From Paraburkholderia sp. IMGN_8 (lineage in GTDB: Bacteria; Pseudomonadota; Gammaproteobacteria; Burkholderiales; Burkholderiaceae), in the NCBI RefSeq assembly GCF_038050405.1, contig NZ_CP150900.1, positions 1 to 64,000 on the forward strand: a DNA stretch of 64,000 bases, written 5' to 3'. The notes under the pieces were generated by a model, which saw only the letters and a list, made by a program, of their open reading frames with translations, searched no databases and was not told the DNA's origin. The position numbers and the translations under genes were made by a program. Of the stretch, positions 1-7,985 are shown one piece after another. Positions within the stretch are counted from its first letter, which is position 1, and every line of letters begins with the position of its first letter.

Positions 1-809
1 AGCAGTGGAGTGATCGGCAGATCGTCGATACACCGCGTTTTCAGTATCTGTCAGAGTTGTACGGCTACCTCGCCAAGCAGTTCACGGTGTTCGGCCAGCA
101 CGTGCACATCGGCTGCCCGGATCCGAATAGCGCGCTGTACCTGCTGCATTCGATGTCGCGCTTCATTCCGCACTTCATCGCGTTGTCTGCTTCGTCGCCG
201 TTCGTGCAAGGCGTCGACACCGGTTTTCATTCGGCACGCCTGAATTCCGTGTTCGCGTTTCCGCTGTCGGGCCGCGCGCCTTTTGTGCTGACGTGGGACA
301 GCTTCGAGGAATATTTCTCGAAAATGGTCCAGACAGGCGTGGTCAACAGCATGAAAGATTTCTACTGGGACATTCGGCCGAAGCCGGGTTTCGGCACGAT
401 CGAAGTACGCGTGATGGATACACCGTTGTCGGTGGATCGCGCCGCGGCGATCGCCTGCTACATCCAGACGCTTGCACGGCATCTGCTGCTCGACAAACCG
501 CTGACGCCGAAGGAAGACGATTACCTCGTCTATACGTTCAACCGCTTCGAAGCGTGCCGCTTCGGTCTGGCCGGCATCTGCATCAATCCGCAAACGGGCG
601 AACGCAAGACGATTTCCGAGGATATCCTCGAAACACTCGACCTGATCGCGCCGCATGCAGAGGCATTGGGTTCAGGCAACGCGCTTGCCGAGATTGGCGC
701 GATCGCACGAGGGCAGGTCAACGATGCGACGTGGTTGCGCGGCGTTTTCGAACGGGAAAAATCCTTGCACGAAGCCGTGCGGCAGCAGTGTTTGCAGTGG
801 CGAGCCTAG
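1..809 (+). CDS. ybdK: YbdK-type carboxylate-amine ligase (GCS2 family), 5' truncated by window edge
   Basis: The frame is open from the first bases of the window (codons in phase with base 3), so the start lies upstream and about 268 C-terminal residues are visible. The family (GCS2) comprises ATP-dependent ligases related to glutamate-cysteine ligase; the E. coli member YbdK has weak glutamate-cysteine ligase activity and its true substrate is uncertain. Seen here: the family motif '[12 protein letters not shown]', the run '[16 protein letters not shown]' with charged residues of the active-site region, and 'EACRFGL' followed by a helical C-terminus. A Rho-independent terminator follows within 40 bases, so this is the last gene of its transcript. 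Family assignment is firm; the physiological substrate cannot be read from sequence. Confidence 0.9.
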   Translation, partial: QWSDRQIVDTPRFQYLSELYGYLAKQFTVFGQHVHIGCPDPNSALYLLHSMSRFIPHFIALSASSPFVQGVDTGFHSARLNSVFAFPLSGRAPFVLTWDSFEEYFSKMVQTGVVNSMKDFYWDIRPKPGFGTIEVRVMDTPLSVDRAAAIACYIQTLARHLLLDKPLTPKEDDYLVYTFNRFEACRFGLAGICINPQTGERKTISEDILETLDLIAPHAEALGSGNALAEIGAIARGQVNDATWLRGVFEREKSLHEAVRQQCLQWRA

Positions 810-845
810 CCAGAGGCAGGATGGGTTACGTCAAACCGTAAGGGA

Positions 846-868
846 AACCCGCTTCGAGCGGGTTTTTT
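846..868 (+). terminator. Rho-independent terminator after ybdK
   Basis: A 7-bp GC-rich stem (AACCCGC/GCGGGTT) with a TTCGA loop is followed directly by a run of T. It starts 37 bases after the ybdK stop codon. Confidence 0.85.
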
Positions 869-1346
869 CGAAATTTATTTTTCCAGCTCGGGGGCTTCAG
901 GTTTTTCTATAGTTTACGTATACAAACGTAGTAGTCGTTAACAAGCATTGCGTTGGCCTGTGGACAACTGAATAATTCCCTGCAAAGTCAAAGCACTGCG
1001 TAAACCATAACCGGGCTGATCGGACGTGCATCGGCGCGGGGAAAGAAGGACAACTTCGGCAGGGGCAGGTGAGGTGAAGGGGCTTATCAAGAATCAGCGC
1101 ACACGCAGTCCCATGGGTTTTCCCATGGTTGTCCACAGCTTACGTTGGATAACTTAGCTGTACGATTCGCCGCTCTCGCATAGAATGTCGTTTTCGCCGC
1201 TTTAGATTGCAAGGCGGTAAATTTTTGAGATAGTAGAATTCCGTCTCGTCTGCAGTTGGGCGAGGCTATCCCACACAGGCTACGGGTGAGTTCGGCAGAG
1301 AATCGCCGGCATCGCACGCATGCTTTAAATAAACCAATCGAAGATT
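869..1346. other. Long intergenic region with DnaA-box-like 9-mers
   Basis: This is nearly 480 bases without a convincing gene. It is locally AT-rich at 897-945 and carries two 9-mers in inverted orientation, TGTGGACAA (959-967) and TTGTCCACA (1129-1137), each one mismatch from the strict DnaA box TTATCCACA, plus a looser GTTGGATAA near 1144. It must also hold the promoter of the MarR gene that follows. Short ORFs on the minus strand here lack ribosome-binding sites and recognisable sequence. Confidence 0.4.
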
Positions 1347-1985
1347 ATGAGCGAAGGCGTATACGGAGAACAGGCAACCGGGCGAGTGACCCATAGCCTA
1401 TTGCGACTGAGCACGGCGATGCGAAGCCAGGCTTGGGAATGGGCGGAAGGCGCGGGGCTCACGCCGACTCAGGGTGAAATCCTGGTCTTGTTGATGCAGC
1501 GCAAGGGCCCGATGCGTCTCGGCGAAATCGCCCGTGAAACGGCCCTGACCGCCGCGACCACGAGCGATGCGGTGAGCACGCTCGAAACCAAAGGCCTGGT
1601 TGAAAAGCGCCGCGCCCTCGACGACGGCCGCGCCCTTGCGGTTCGTCTGACGGCGCGTGGCCGCACGGCCGCCAAGCGCGCCGCACAATGGCCGGACTTC
1701 CTGGCCAAAGCAGTCGGCACGCTGCGCGACGAAGAGCAGGCGTTGTTCTATCGCACGCTGCTCAAGACCGTCCGCCAGCTGGAAGCGCAAGGCAACATTC
1801 CGCCGCACCGCATGTGCCTGAGCTGCACGCACTTCGAACCCAGCAAGAATCCGAAGAAGACGCCGCATCACTGCGCGCTGCTCGATCTGAACATGGCGGA
1901 TACGGACGTGCGTCTCGATTGCTCGGTGCATGAAACCGCCGACGTCGCCACCCAGAAGAAGACCTGGAAGATCTTCGCCCAATAA
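1347..1985 (+). CDS. MarR-family transcriptional regulator with Cys/His-rich C-terminal tail
   Basis: A 212-residue protein. Residues about 15-150 form a MarR-type winged helix: 'LTPTQGEILVLLMQ' precedes the recognition region 'LGEIARETALTAATTSDAVSTLETKGLVEKRR', here given only by its ends, and the wing contains 'DDGRALAVRLTARG'. MarR proteins are normally about 140-160 residues. The extra C-terminus holds C157, C160, H162, H174, H175, C176, C192 and H195, a spacing that could bind a metal ion or an Fe-S cluster. That would make it a metal- or redox-responsive regulator, which is inference. It lies upstream of a glutamine amidotransferase and an Old Yellow Enzyme in the same direction, which are possible targets. 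The ATG at 1347 is the only start that keeps the N-terminal helix; its ribosome-binding site is weak. Confidence 0.9.
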   Translation: MSEGVYGEQATGRVTHSLLRLSTAMRSQAWEWAEGAGLTPTQGEILVLLMQRKGPMRLGEIARETALTAATTSDAVSTLETKGLVEKRRALDDGRALAVRLTARGRTAAKRAAQWPDFLAKAVGTLRDEEQALFYRTLLKTVRQLEAQGNIPPHRMCLSCTHFEPSKNPKKTPHHCALLDLNMADTDVRLDCSVHETADVATQKKTWKIFAQ

Positions 1986-2111
1986 GGCGGCTTCTTCCAG
2001 GACAATCCGCTACACTGCGAAGCCGTGGTCCGGCAGGCGGCACATGCCGCGTGCCGGACGGTTCGCGCCGCGTAGCGGCAAGTCTTTAGTCAACCTGAAG
2101 GTGACAGGCTG

Positions 2112-2825
2112 ATGAATCGCGAAGTTCTGGCCATTCGCCACGTGCACTTCGAGGATCTGGGCAGTCTTGAGCTGGTGCTCGGCGAGCGTGGCCGCCCGGT
2201 GCGTTATCTCGATGTCGGCTTTGCCCGTATCGAGGCGCCGAACCCGGTTTCGGCCTCGCTGATGGTGGTGCTGGGCGGCCCGATCAGCGCAACGGACGAC
2301 GCGCTTTACCCGACGCTCGTGCCGCTCCTGTCGATGGTCGAAAAGCGCATTGCCGCCGGCTTGCCGACGCTGGGCATTTGCCTCGGCGCTCAATTGATCG
2401 CGCGCGCACTCGGGGCGCGCGTGTATCCCGCGGGGCATACCGAACTCGGCTGGACCCCGCTCACGCTTACCGATGCCGGCCGCGCCTCGCCACTGCGTCA
2501 TCTGGACGGCGCGCACACTTCCATGCTGCATTGGCACGGCGACACTTTCGATCTGCCCGAGCATGCCACGCGTCTTGCGTCGACGCCTGCATGCGAAAAC
2601 CAGGCGTTTGCCTGGGGCGATCACGTGTTGGGCCTGCAGTGTCATCCGGAGATTCGCGCCGACCGTTTCGAGCCATGGTTGATTGGCAATGCGGGTGAGA
2701 TTGCCGGTCACGGTATCGACGCGCGTCAATTGCGGGCCGAGACCGCACGGTTCGGTCCGGGGCTGGAGGCCGCCGCCCGCCGGATGTTCGGCGAGTGGCT
2801 CGATCAGGTCGAGTTGAAACCTTGA
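2112..2825 (+). CDS. Class I glutamine amidotransferase (GMP-synthase-like, stand-alone)
   Basis: A 237-residue class I glutamine amidotransferase domain without a synthetase domain. The nucleophile elbow 'LGICLGAQLIARALGA' carries the catalytic Cys, and 'LQCHPEIRADRFEPWL' supplies the His and Glu of the triad. The oxyanion region is 'VVLGGPISATDD'. Such stand-alone domains release ammonia from glutamine or hydrolyse gamma-glutamyl compounds; the partner or acceptor is not known here. An upstream AAGGTGA sequence supports the ATG at 2112. It may be co-transcribed with the OYE gene 73 bases downstream. Confidence 0.9.
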   Translation: MNREVLAIRHVHFEDLGSLELVLGERGRPVRYLDVGFARIEAPNPVSASLMVVLGGPISATDDALYPTLVPLLSMVEKRIAAGLPTLGICLGAQLIARALGARVYPAGHTELGWTPLTLTDAGRASPLRHLDGAHTSMLHWHGDTFDLPEHATRLASTPACENQAFAWGDHVLGLQCHPEIRADRFEPWLIGNAGEIAGHGIDARQLRAETARFGPGLEAAARRMFGEWLDQVELKP

Positions 2826-2898
2826 GCGGCGCGAGCCTGCAGTAAATCACCCACGGTGCTATGCTCGACTGCTCTTGGGTTTTCACTGGGCGTAATCC

Positions 2899-4011
2899 AT
2901 GAGCGCGCTTTTTTCTCCGCTCACGCTGCGTAGCGTGACGCTTCCCAATCGTATCGTCGTGTCCCCGATGTGCCAGTATTCCGCCGACCGTGGCGAGGCT
3001 AACGCGTGGCACATGATCCATCTCGGCAGTCTCGCGTTATCCGGCGCCGGCATGTTGTGCATCGAGGCAACCTCGGTCGAGCCGGACGGCCGCATCACGC
3101 CGGGCGATCTCGGCCTGTGGGACGACGCGACCGAAGCCGCACTGGTGCCGGTGCTGGCGGCGATCCGCAAGCATTCGCACATTCAGGTCACGATGCAACT
3201 CGCACACGCAGGGCGTAAAGCGTCGAGCCACGTGCCGTGGGAAGGCGGCCAACTGATCCCGGTGTCGCAAGGCGGCTGGCTGCCGCATGCGCCGTCGGCG
3301 TTGCCGCACAAGGCGGGTGAAGAGCCGCCGCTGGCGCTCGACACGGCGGGGTTGAACCGCATTCGCGAGGCGTTCGCGGCTTCTGCGCGCCGCGCCGCGC
3401 GCCTCGGCATCGATGCACTGGAAGTGCATGCGGCGCACGGCTATCTGCTGCATCAGTTCCTGTCGCCGATCGCCAATCAACGCAGCGACGAGTACGGCGG
3501 TTCGCTTGAAAATCGCATGCGCTTTCCGCTCGAGATCTTTGATATCGTGCGCGCCGCATTTCCCGCCGACAAACCGGTTGGCGTGCGGGTTTCCGCAACC
3601 GACTGGGTCGAAGGCGGCTGGACGCTGGAAGACACGATCGCGTTCGCGCACGAGTTGAAAAAGCGTGGCTGCGACTGGATCGATGTGTCGTCCGGAGGCG
3701 TCTCGCCGCTGCAGAAGATCCCGCTCGAGCCGGGTTATCAGATACCGTTCGCGAAAGCCGTCAAACATGCAACGGGTCTCACCACCATCGGCGTTGGGCT
3801 GATTACCGACCCGTTCCACGCCGAGCAACTTATCGAAGCAGGCGACGCCGATCTGATCGCACTCGCCCGCGGGCTGCTCTACAACCCGCGCTGGCCGTGG
3901 CACGCCGCGGCGCAACTCGGTGCGACGGTCGAAGCGCCGCCGCAGTATTGGCGATCACAGCCACGCGATCAGAAAGCGCTGTTCGGCGACATTTCGTTCG
4001 GACAACGGTGA
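2899..4011 (+). CDS. NADH:flavin oxidoreductase, Old Yellow Enzyme family (YqjM/NamA-like)
   Basis: A 370-residue FMN-dependent ene-reductase fold. Visible motifs are 'VVSPMCQYSADRG' near residue 16 (the Cys is typical of the YqjM/thermophilic-like class), 'MQLAHAGRKAS', the substrate-binding His pair in 'EVHAAHGYLLHQFLSP', 'NQRSDEYGGSLENR', and the C-terminal phosphate-binding 'LIALARGLLYNPRWPW'. Members reduce activated C=C bonds of enones, maleimides or nitro compounds with NAD(P)H; they often serve in electrophile detoxification. Full length and cytoplasmic, with no signal peptide. The physiological substrate is unknown. Confidence 0.93.
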   Translation: MSALFSPLTLRSVTLPNRIVVSPMCQYSADRGEANAWHMIHLGSLALSGAGMLCIEATSVEPDGRITPGDLGLWDDATEAALVPVLAAIRKHSHIQVTMQLAHAGRKASSHVPWEGGQLIPVSQGGWLPHAPSALPHKAGEEPPLALDTAGLNRIREAFAASARRAARLGIDALEVHAAHGYLLHQFLSPIANQRSDEYGGSLENRMRFPLEIFDIVRAAFPADKPVGVRVSATDWVEGGWTLEDTIAFAHELKKRGCDWIDVSSGGVSPLQKIPLEPGYQIPFAKAVKHATGLTTIGVGLITDPFHAEQLIEAGDADLIALARGLLYNPRWPWHAAAQLGATVEAPPQYWRSQPRDQKALFGDISFGQR

Positions 4012-4112
4012 ACCTGCCAGCGCGCTTCATGCGAGCACGTCTTTTTGACGGTTGAACGAAGCCGTCTTGAGCGTGTAGGATGCCGGTTGTGGCGCACGAG
4101 CGTCGCAGGTCG

Positions 4113-4140
4113 ACGCGGCGCTCGCAAGGCGCCGCGTTTG
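4113..4140 (+). terminator. Hairpin, possible terminator between OYE and SET genes
   Basis: A 9-bp stem (ACGCGGCGC/GCGCCGCGT) with a 7-base loop is followed by only three T. It is strong as a hairpin and weak as an intrinsic terminator. Confidence 0.4.
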
Positions 4141-4231
4141 CTATCCGCGTCAGAAAAAGCAGCGCGCCAGATGCGGGCATGTCTGGCGACCGTCGGAACT
4201 TCACCCCCAGTTCTTCACAAGGATTCATTCA

Positions 4232-4744
4232 ATGAGTTCACGCAGGATCGCCGTGCGCCGTTCAGGTGTGCACGGCAAAGGCGTGTTTGCCCTCGAACCG
4301 ATAGCGGCCGGCGAGCGGTTGATCGAATACAAGGGCGAGCGGATCTCTTGGAAAGAAGCGTTGCGTCGTCATCCGCATAATCCGGACGAACCGAATCACA
4401 CCTTCTATTTCGCGCTCGACAGCGGCAAGGTGATCGACGGCAAGGTGAACGGTAACAGCGCGCGCTGGATCAATCACTCGTGTGCGCCGAATTGCGAAGC
4501 CGAGGAGATCGACGGTCACGTGTACGTGCATGCGTTGCGCGACATCGCCGAGGGCGAGGAAGTCTTTTACGACTACGGTCTCGTGATCGACGCGCGTCAG
4601 ACCAAGAAGCTCAAGAAGGAATACGAATGCCGTTGCGGCGCGCGTAAGTGCCGCGGCACGATGCTGGCGCCGCCGGAGAAAGGGAAGGTTGCCGCAAAAT
4701 CGGCCAAGTCCGCCAAGGCGGCGAAGAAAGCGAAGAAGAAATAA
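4232..4744 (+). CDS. SET-domain protein-lysine methyltransferase with Lys/Ala-rich H1-like tail
   Basis: 170 residues. The SET domain is complete: 'GVHGKGVFALEPIAAGE' (residues 12-28), the pseudoknot motif 'RWINHSCAPNCEA' with NHSC at 81-84, and 'EEVFYDYGL' with the Tyr expected at the catalytic centre. A post-SET Zn motif 'CRCGARKCRG' (C133, C135, C140) follows, with a fourth ligand likely from C89. In eukaryotes this fold methylates histone lysines using S-adenosylmethionine; bacterial targets are mostly unknown. The last 23 residues are almost only Lys and Ala, like histone H1 or bacterial H1-like proteins, and could bind nucleic acid or be an automethylation target (inference). It is monocistronic, with its terminator inside the 3' end of the convergent kinase gene. 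Confidence 0.93.
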   Translation: MSSRRIAVRRSGVHGKGVFALEPIAAGERLIEYKGERISWKEALRRHPHNPDEPNHTFYFALDSGKVIDGKVNGNSARWINHSCAPNCEAEEIDGHVYVHALRDIAEGEEVFYDYGLVIDARQTKKLKKEYECRCGARKCRGTMLAPPEKGKVAAKSAKSAKAAKKAKKK

Positions 4745-4792
4745 AACACGGGCTGCCTGAAGCAAACAAAGGCGGCCCGCTGACCACTATCG

Positions 4793-6301
4793 TTACAAAT
4801 CGATCGGCGCCGAGTGCGCCGATTTTTTTGCCGGGAGCCGCTTGTCGGTTTCTCTGCCGGCGTCGTGCTGAACGCTGGCCGGCGCGAGCGGAATGCGCAC
4901 GATAAAGCGCGCACCGCCATCCGGCGCGTCTTCGTAATGCACGCTGCCGTGATGCAGCACCATGATGTCGTGGACGATCGCGAGACCGAGACCCGCACCG
5001 CCATCCACGCCGCTGTCGCTCTGGCCGTCACCGCGGAAGAACCGTTTGAACAGATCGGCCTGCTGCGTGAGCGGTACACCCGGCCCGTTGTCTTCGACAA
5101 CGATCTCGGCCGTGCGTAGTTCGTCGATCACCGTCTGCGAAACCGTCACGGTGATGCGGCCACCGTCGAAGCGCAACGGCGGCACATACTTCAGCGCGTT
5201 ATCCAGCAGATTGGCGATCACTTCGTGCAACAACACCGGATTACCACGCACCATCAGCGGATGATCGTTGGCCGGGTCGTCGAGACGCTGGAAGCCCAGG
5301 TCGACGTGGGACGCCAATGCGCGCGGCACCCATTCCGCGCCGGTGTCGAACGCGAGCGCTGCCATGTCCACCGTGACGAAGCGAGCCGCCTGTTCGCCTG
5401 GCTCGGCGCGCGCCAGCGAAAGCAACTGGTTCGACAGCCGCACGGCGCGGTCAGCCGCCGCTCGCAGTTCGCGCACCGCGGCGAGCGTCTGCTGCGGGTC
5501 GCGCGCGACCGCCGCCTGTTCCGCGTGCAACTTGACTGCGGTAAGCGGGGTGCGCAGTTGATGCGCGGCGTCGGCGATAAATTTGCGCTGGCCGTCGAGT
5601 GCGGTTTTCAGACGACCGAGCAGCGCGTTCAGCGCGCCGGTGAGCGGCCGGATTTCGACCGGCACGAAGGTCTCGTCGACCGGCTCGAGCGACGTGTGGG
5701 TTTGCCGGTTCAAGGAATCCGCGAGATCGGTCAGCGGATTGAGCTGCTGATTGACGACGCGCCACACGATTACCCAGCCGGCAAGCAGCAGCAACAGCAG
5801 CGGCATCATGATCGCAACCAGAAACTCCGCAGCGATGCGAAAACGATGGTGCACCGGCTGGCCGACTTCGACGACGATCGGATTGCCGCTCGGCTGGTCG
5901 ACGCGCACCTGGGCCACACGCACCGTCACACCTTCGTGCTGCGTTTCGAATACGTACGCGTAGTGCATGCGGCGCACACTCGTGCCTTGCAGCGGAAGGT
6001 TGTGGTCTCCGGCGATTTCGGTTTCGCCGTTGCTGATCCGATAGACGAGTTGTTCGACCGGATCGGAGAACATGGCCTGCGCGAGAGGCGGCACGGTGAT
6101 TCGTGCGTCTGGGCCGGCAATCTGGATCTGTTTGGAGATGGCGGCGGCAAGATCGGCGAGCGATCGGTCGACCACATGCTGCGTGTACTGCCACGCCAGC
6201 CAGTAAGCGATGAGGCCGCTCATCAGCGCGAGCAGCGAAAGAGGAGCGGCGAGGCGCCGCAACAGCGTGCGGCGCAGACTATTGGCGGCCGGCTGGGGCA
6301 T
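4793..6301 (-). CDS. Two-component sensor histidine kinase (TctE-like)
   Basis: 502 residues from the ATG at 6301. A longer frame exists upstream, but this start places the basic N-terminus and first membrane segment ('LSLLALMSGLIAYWLAW') directly after the Met. A periplasmic domain of about 120 residues resembles the N-terminal domain of TctE-type kinases, followed by a second membrane segment ('MMPLLLLLLAGWVIVW') and a HAMP-like linker. The H box is 'DAAHQLRTPLTAVK', the N box 'NLLDNALKYVP', and the ATP lid motifs are 'VEDNGPGVP' and 'GAGLGLAIV'. It pairs with the OmpR-type regulator immediately upstream on the same strand. TctE homologues sense tri- or dicarboxylates; no such transporter is adjacent, so the ligand is open. 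Confidence 0.93.
   Translation of the reverse strand: MPQPAANSLRRTLLRRLAAPLSLLALMSGLIAYWLAWQYTQHVVDRSLADLAAAISKQIQIAGPDARITVPPLAQAMFSDPVEQLVYRISNGETEIAGDHNLPLQGTSVRRMHYAYVFETQHEGVTVRVAQVRVDQPSGNPIVVEVGQPVHHRFRIAAEFLVAIMMPLLLLLLAGWVIVWRVVNQQLNPLTDLADSLNRQTHTSLEPVDETFVPVEIRPLTGALNALLGRLKTALDGQRKFIADAAHQLRTPLTAVKLHAEQAAVARDPQQTLAAVRELRAAADRAVRLSNQLLSLARAEPGEQAARFVTVDMAALAFDTGAEWVPRALASHVDLGFQRLDDPANDHPLMVRGNPVLLHEVIANLLDNALKYVPPLRFDGGRITVTVSQTVIDELRTAEIVVEDNGPGVPLTQQADLFKRFFRGDGQSDSGVDGGAGLGLAIVHDIMVLHHGSVHYEDAPDGGARFIVRIPLAPASVQHDAGRETDKRLPAKKSAHSAPIDL
4803..4829 (+). terminator. Terminator of the SET gene, overlapping the convergent kinase gene
   Basis: An 8-bp stem ATCGGCGC/GCGCCGAT with a CGAGT loop is followed by seven T. 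It lies within the last codons of the minus-strand histidine kinase gene, so the sequence is both coding (minus) and terminator (plus). Confidence 0.85.
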
Positions 6302-6435
6302 GATCGAACGCGTGGGAAAGAGGCAACGGCCAGTGTGCCGTGAAATGCCGCCGGATGCCGGCGAGCTGCGCACGGAGTGCGCGGCGCCGGCCCGGCGCCG
6401 TCAGGCCGCAACGAAGTTGGCGGCCTTCATGACGA

Positions 6436-7122
6436 TTATGCGGCTTGGCGGATTTCCTGCAACAGGTAACCAAAGCCGCGCACCGTGACGATTTCGACGC
6501 GGCAGCTCTCGAGCTTCTTACGCACCCGGTGGACGTAGACTTCGATCGCGGTATCGCCGAGATCGCCGCCGAAGTGCGTCAGATGGTCTTGCAGCTGAGC
6601 CTTGCTGACCACGCGGCCGTGGCGCAGCAGCAGCATTTCGAGCACCGCGAATTCGCGAGGCGACAGTTCGAGCGGCTTGTCGTCGTTGAAAATGCGGCGA
6701 TCGACGCCCGACAGACGCACACCGCCCAGCGATACTTCCGGACGCGGCATGTCGCCGTGCGGACCGCTGCGGCGCATCACCGCGCGGATGCGCGCTTCGA
6801 GTTCGGCGGGTTCGAACGGCTTCAGCATGTAGTCGTCCGCGCCGGAATTCAGGCCTTGCACGCGGTCGTTCAACTCGTCGCGCGCGGTCAGGATGATCAC
6901 CGGCGTGTGGCGATTGCTCTGACGGAAGCGCGACAGCAGCGTCATACCGTCGATGCCGGGCAGGCCCAGATCGAGGATCACGAGCTCGTGGCGGTTTTGC
7001 GTGAGGGCCTGTTCGGCGAAAATGCCGTCATGGACCATGTCGACCGTGAAGCCGGCTTGTTCGAGACTGCTTTGGATGCCGCGTGCGATGGGGCGGTCAT
7101 CTTCGATCAGAAGGAGTCGCAT
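6436..7122 (-). CDS. OmpR/TctD-type response regulator
   Basis: 228 residues. The N-terminal receiver has acidic residues at 'IEDD', the phospho-acceptor Asp in 'VILDLGLPGIDGM', the Thr in 'IILTARDE' and the Lys in 'LKPFEPAELEARI'. The C-terminal winged helix ends 'VEIVTVRGFGYLLQ', typical of OmpR/PhoB regulators. It is transcribed ahead of the kinase gene with a gap of about 134 bases. It likely binds DNA as a phosphorylated dimer; the regulon is unknown. No tctCBA transport genes are nearby. Confidence 0.94.
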   Translation of the reverse strand: MRLLLIEDDRPIARGIQSSLEQAGFTVDMVHDGIFAEQALTQNRHELVILDLGLPGIDGMTLLSRFRQSNRHTPVIILTARDELNDRVQGLNSGADDYMLKPFEPAELEARIRAVMRRSGPHGDMPRPEVSLGGVRLSGVDRRIFNDDKPLELSPREFAVLEMLLLRHGRVVSKAQLQDHLTHFGGDLGDTAIEVYVHRVRKKLESCRVEIVTVRGFGYLLQEIRQAA

Positions 7123-7272
7123 GGATTTCGCTCAAGTACAATGGGTTAGGCGTGCGGGCAAGCGGTTCGCCGGGGCGCCTGCTACACAGCGGCGTGCGGC
7201 ATGACCGTGCCGGACCAGCCTGAAACGGCCATCAAGCAGCCATAAAGCGGCCGTGGAGCAACCACGAAAGTC

Positions 7273-7497
7273 ATGTCCGAGATAACGATTCACGAACTGG
7301 AAGCCGCAATCAACTTCTGGCGCGCCCGCTCACCTTCGAGCGGCGACGAACTCGTTTTGTGCAAGGAGGCAAGCGCGCTCTCCAAGCCGTACGCGCTGAT
7401 GATTGTACAGCGTCAGCACGTGCTATCGCCGGATCGTTTGGACGGGATTGCCCGGCAAGCATGGGATTCTTACGTGCGCCTTAAGAATGGCCTATAG
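7273..7497 (+). CDS. DUF3717 domain protein
   Basis: 74 residues. The sequence (start 'MSEITIHELEAAINFW', then 'LCKEASALSKPYALMI') matches the DUF3717 family as I know it from Burkholderiales, whose function is not established. It is cytoplasmic and has no membrane segment. It is divergent from the response regulator gene. Short as it is, codon use matches the neighbours and the family start is clear. Confidence 0.85.
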   Translation: MSEITIHELEAAINFWRARSPSSGDELVLCKEASALSKPYALMIVQRQHVLSPDRLDGIARQAWDSYVRLKNGL

Positions 7498-7591
7498 AAC
7501 TGAAGGTTTGGGCGCCGGATTGCCTGCAAAGCCCTTTCATTACCCCTGAATTCCTCTATGCGCGATGCGGGAATGCACGTGAGCGCTTGTA

Positions 7592-7882
7592 TTACGCGGT
7601 AATACTGTCGATAAATCGGGCCAGTTTGATGTCGCGCTCGGTCAAGCCATTTGCTTCATGCGTCGACAGCGTGATCTCCACCTTGTTGTAGACGTTGAAC
7701 CATTCCGGGTGGTGGTCCATTTCCTGCGCCTTGATGGCCACGCGCGTCATGAAGCCGAACGCTTCATTGAAGTCGGCGAACTTGAACTGGCGCTGGATCG
7801 CGTCGCGGCCGGCCACGGCTTGCCAGCCGTGCAGTTCTGCGACCTGTGTTGCGCGTTCTTCGGAAGTCAGTTTGTGAATCAT
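7592..7882 (-). CDS. phhB: 4a-hydroxytetrahydrobiopterin dehydratase
   Basis: 96 residues, the usual length of pterin-4a-carbinolamine dehydratase. The signature '[22 protein letters not shown]' (here trimmed in meaning to its HHPEW core) includes the paired active-site His residues. The enzyme dehydrates 4a-hydroxytetrahydropterin formed by phenylalanine hydroxylase, so that the cofactor can be recycled. It lies 103 bases downstream of phhA on the same strand, so the two form an operon. Confidence 0.96.
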   Translation of the reverse strand: MIHKLTSEERATQVAELHGWQAVAGRDAIQRQFKFADFNEAFGFMTRVAIKAQEMDHHPEWFNVYNKVEITLSTHEANGLTERDIKLARFIDSITA

Positions 7883-7985
7883 GGTGCTACCTCATCGATC
7901 TGAACAGGCGCGCCGGTAGGCGTGCGCATCTGCTATTTTTTCACGGATACCGCCGGCGCGCAGTCAGGCGGTTCGGCTTTTGTCG

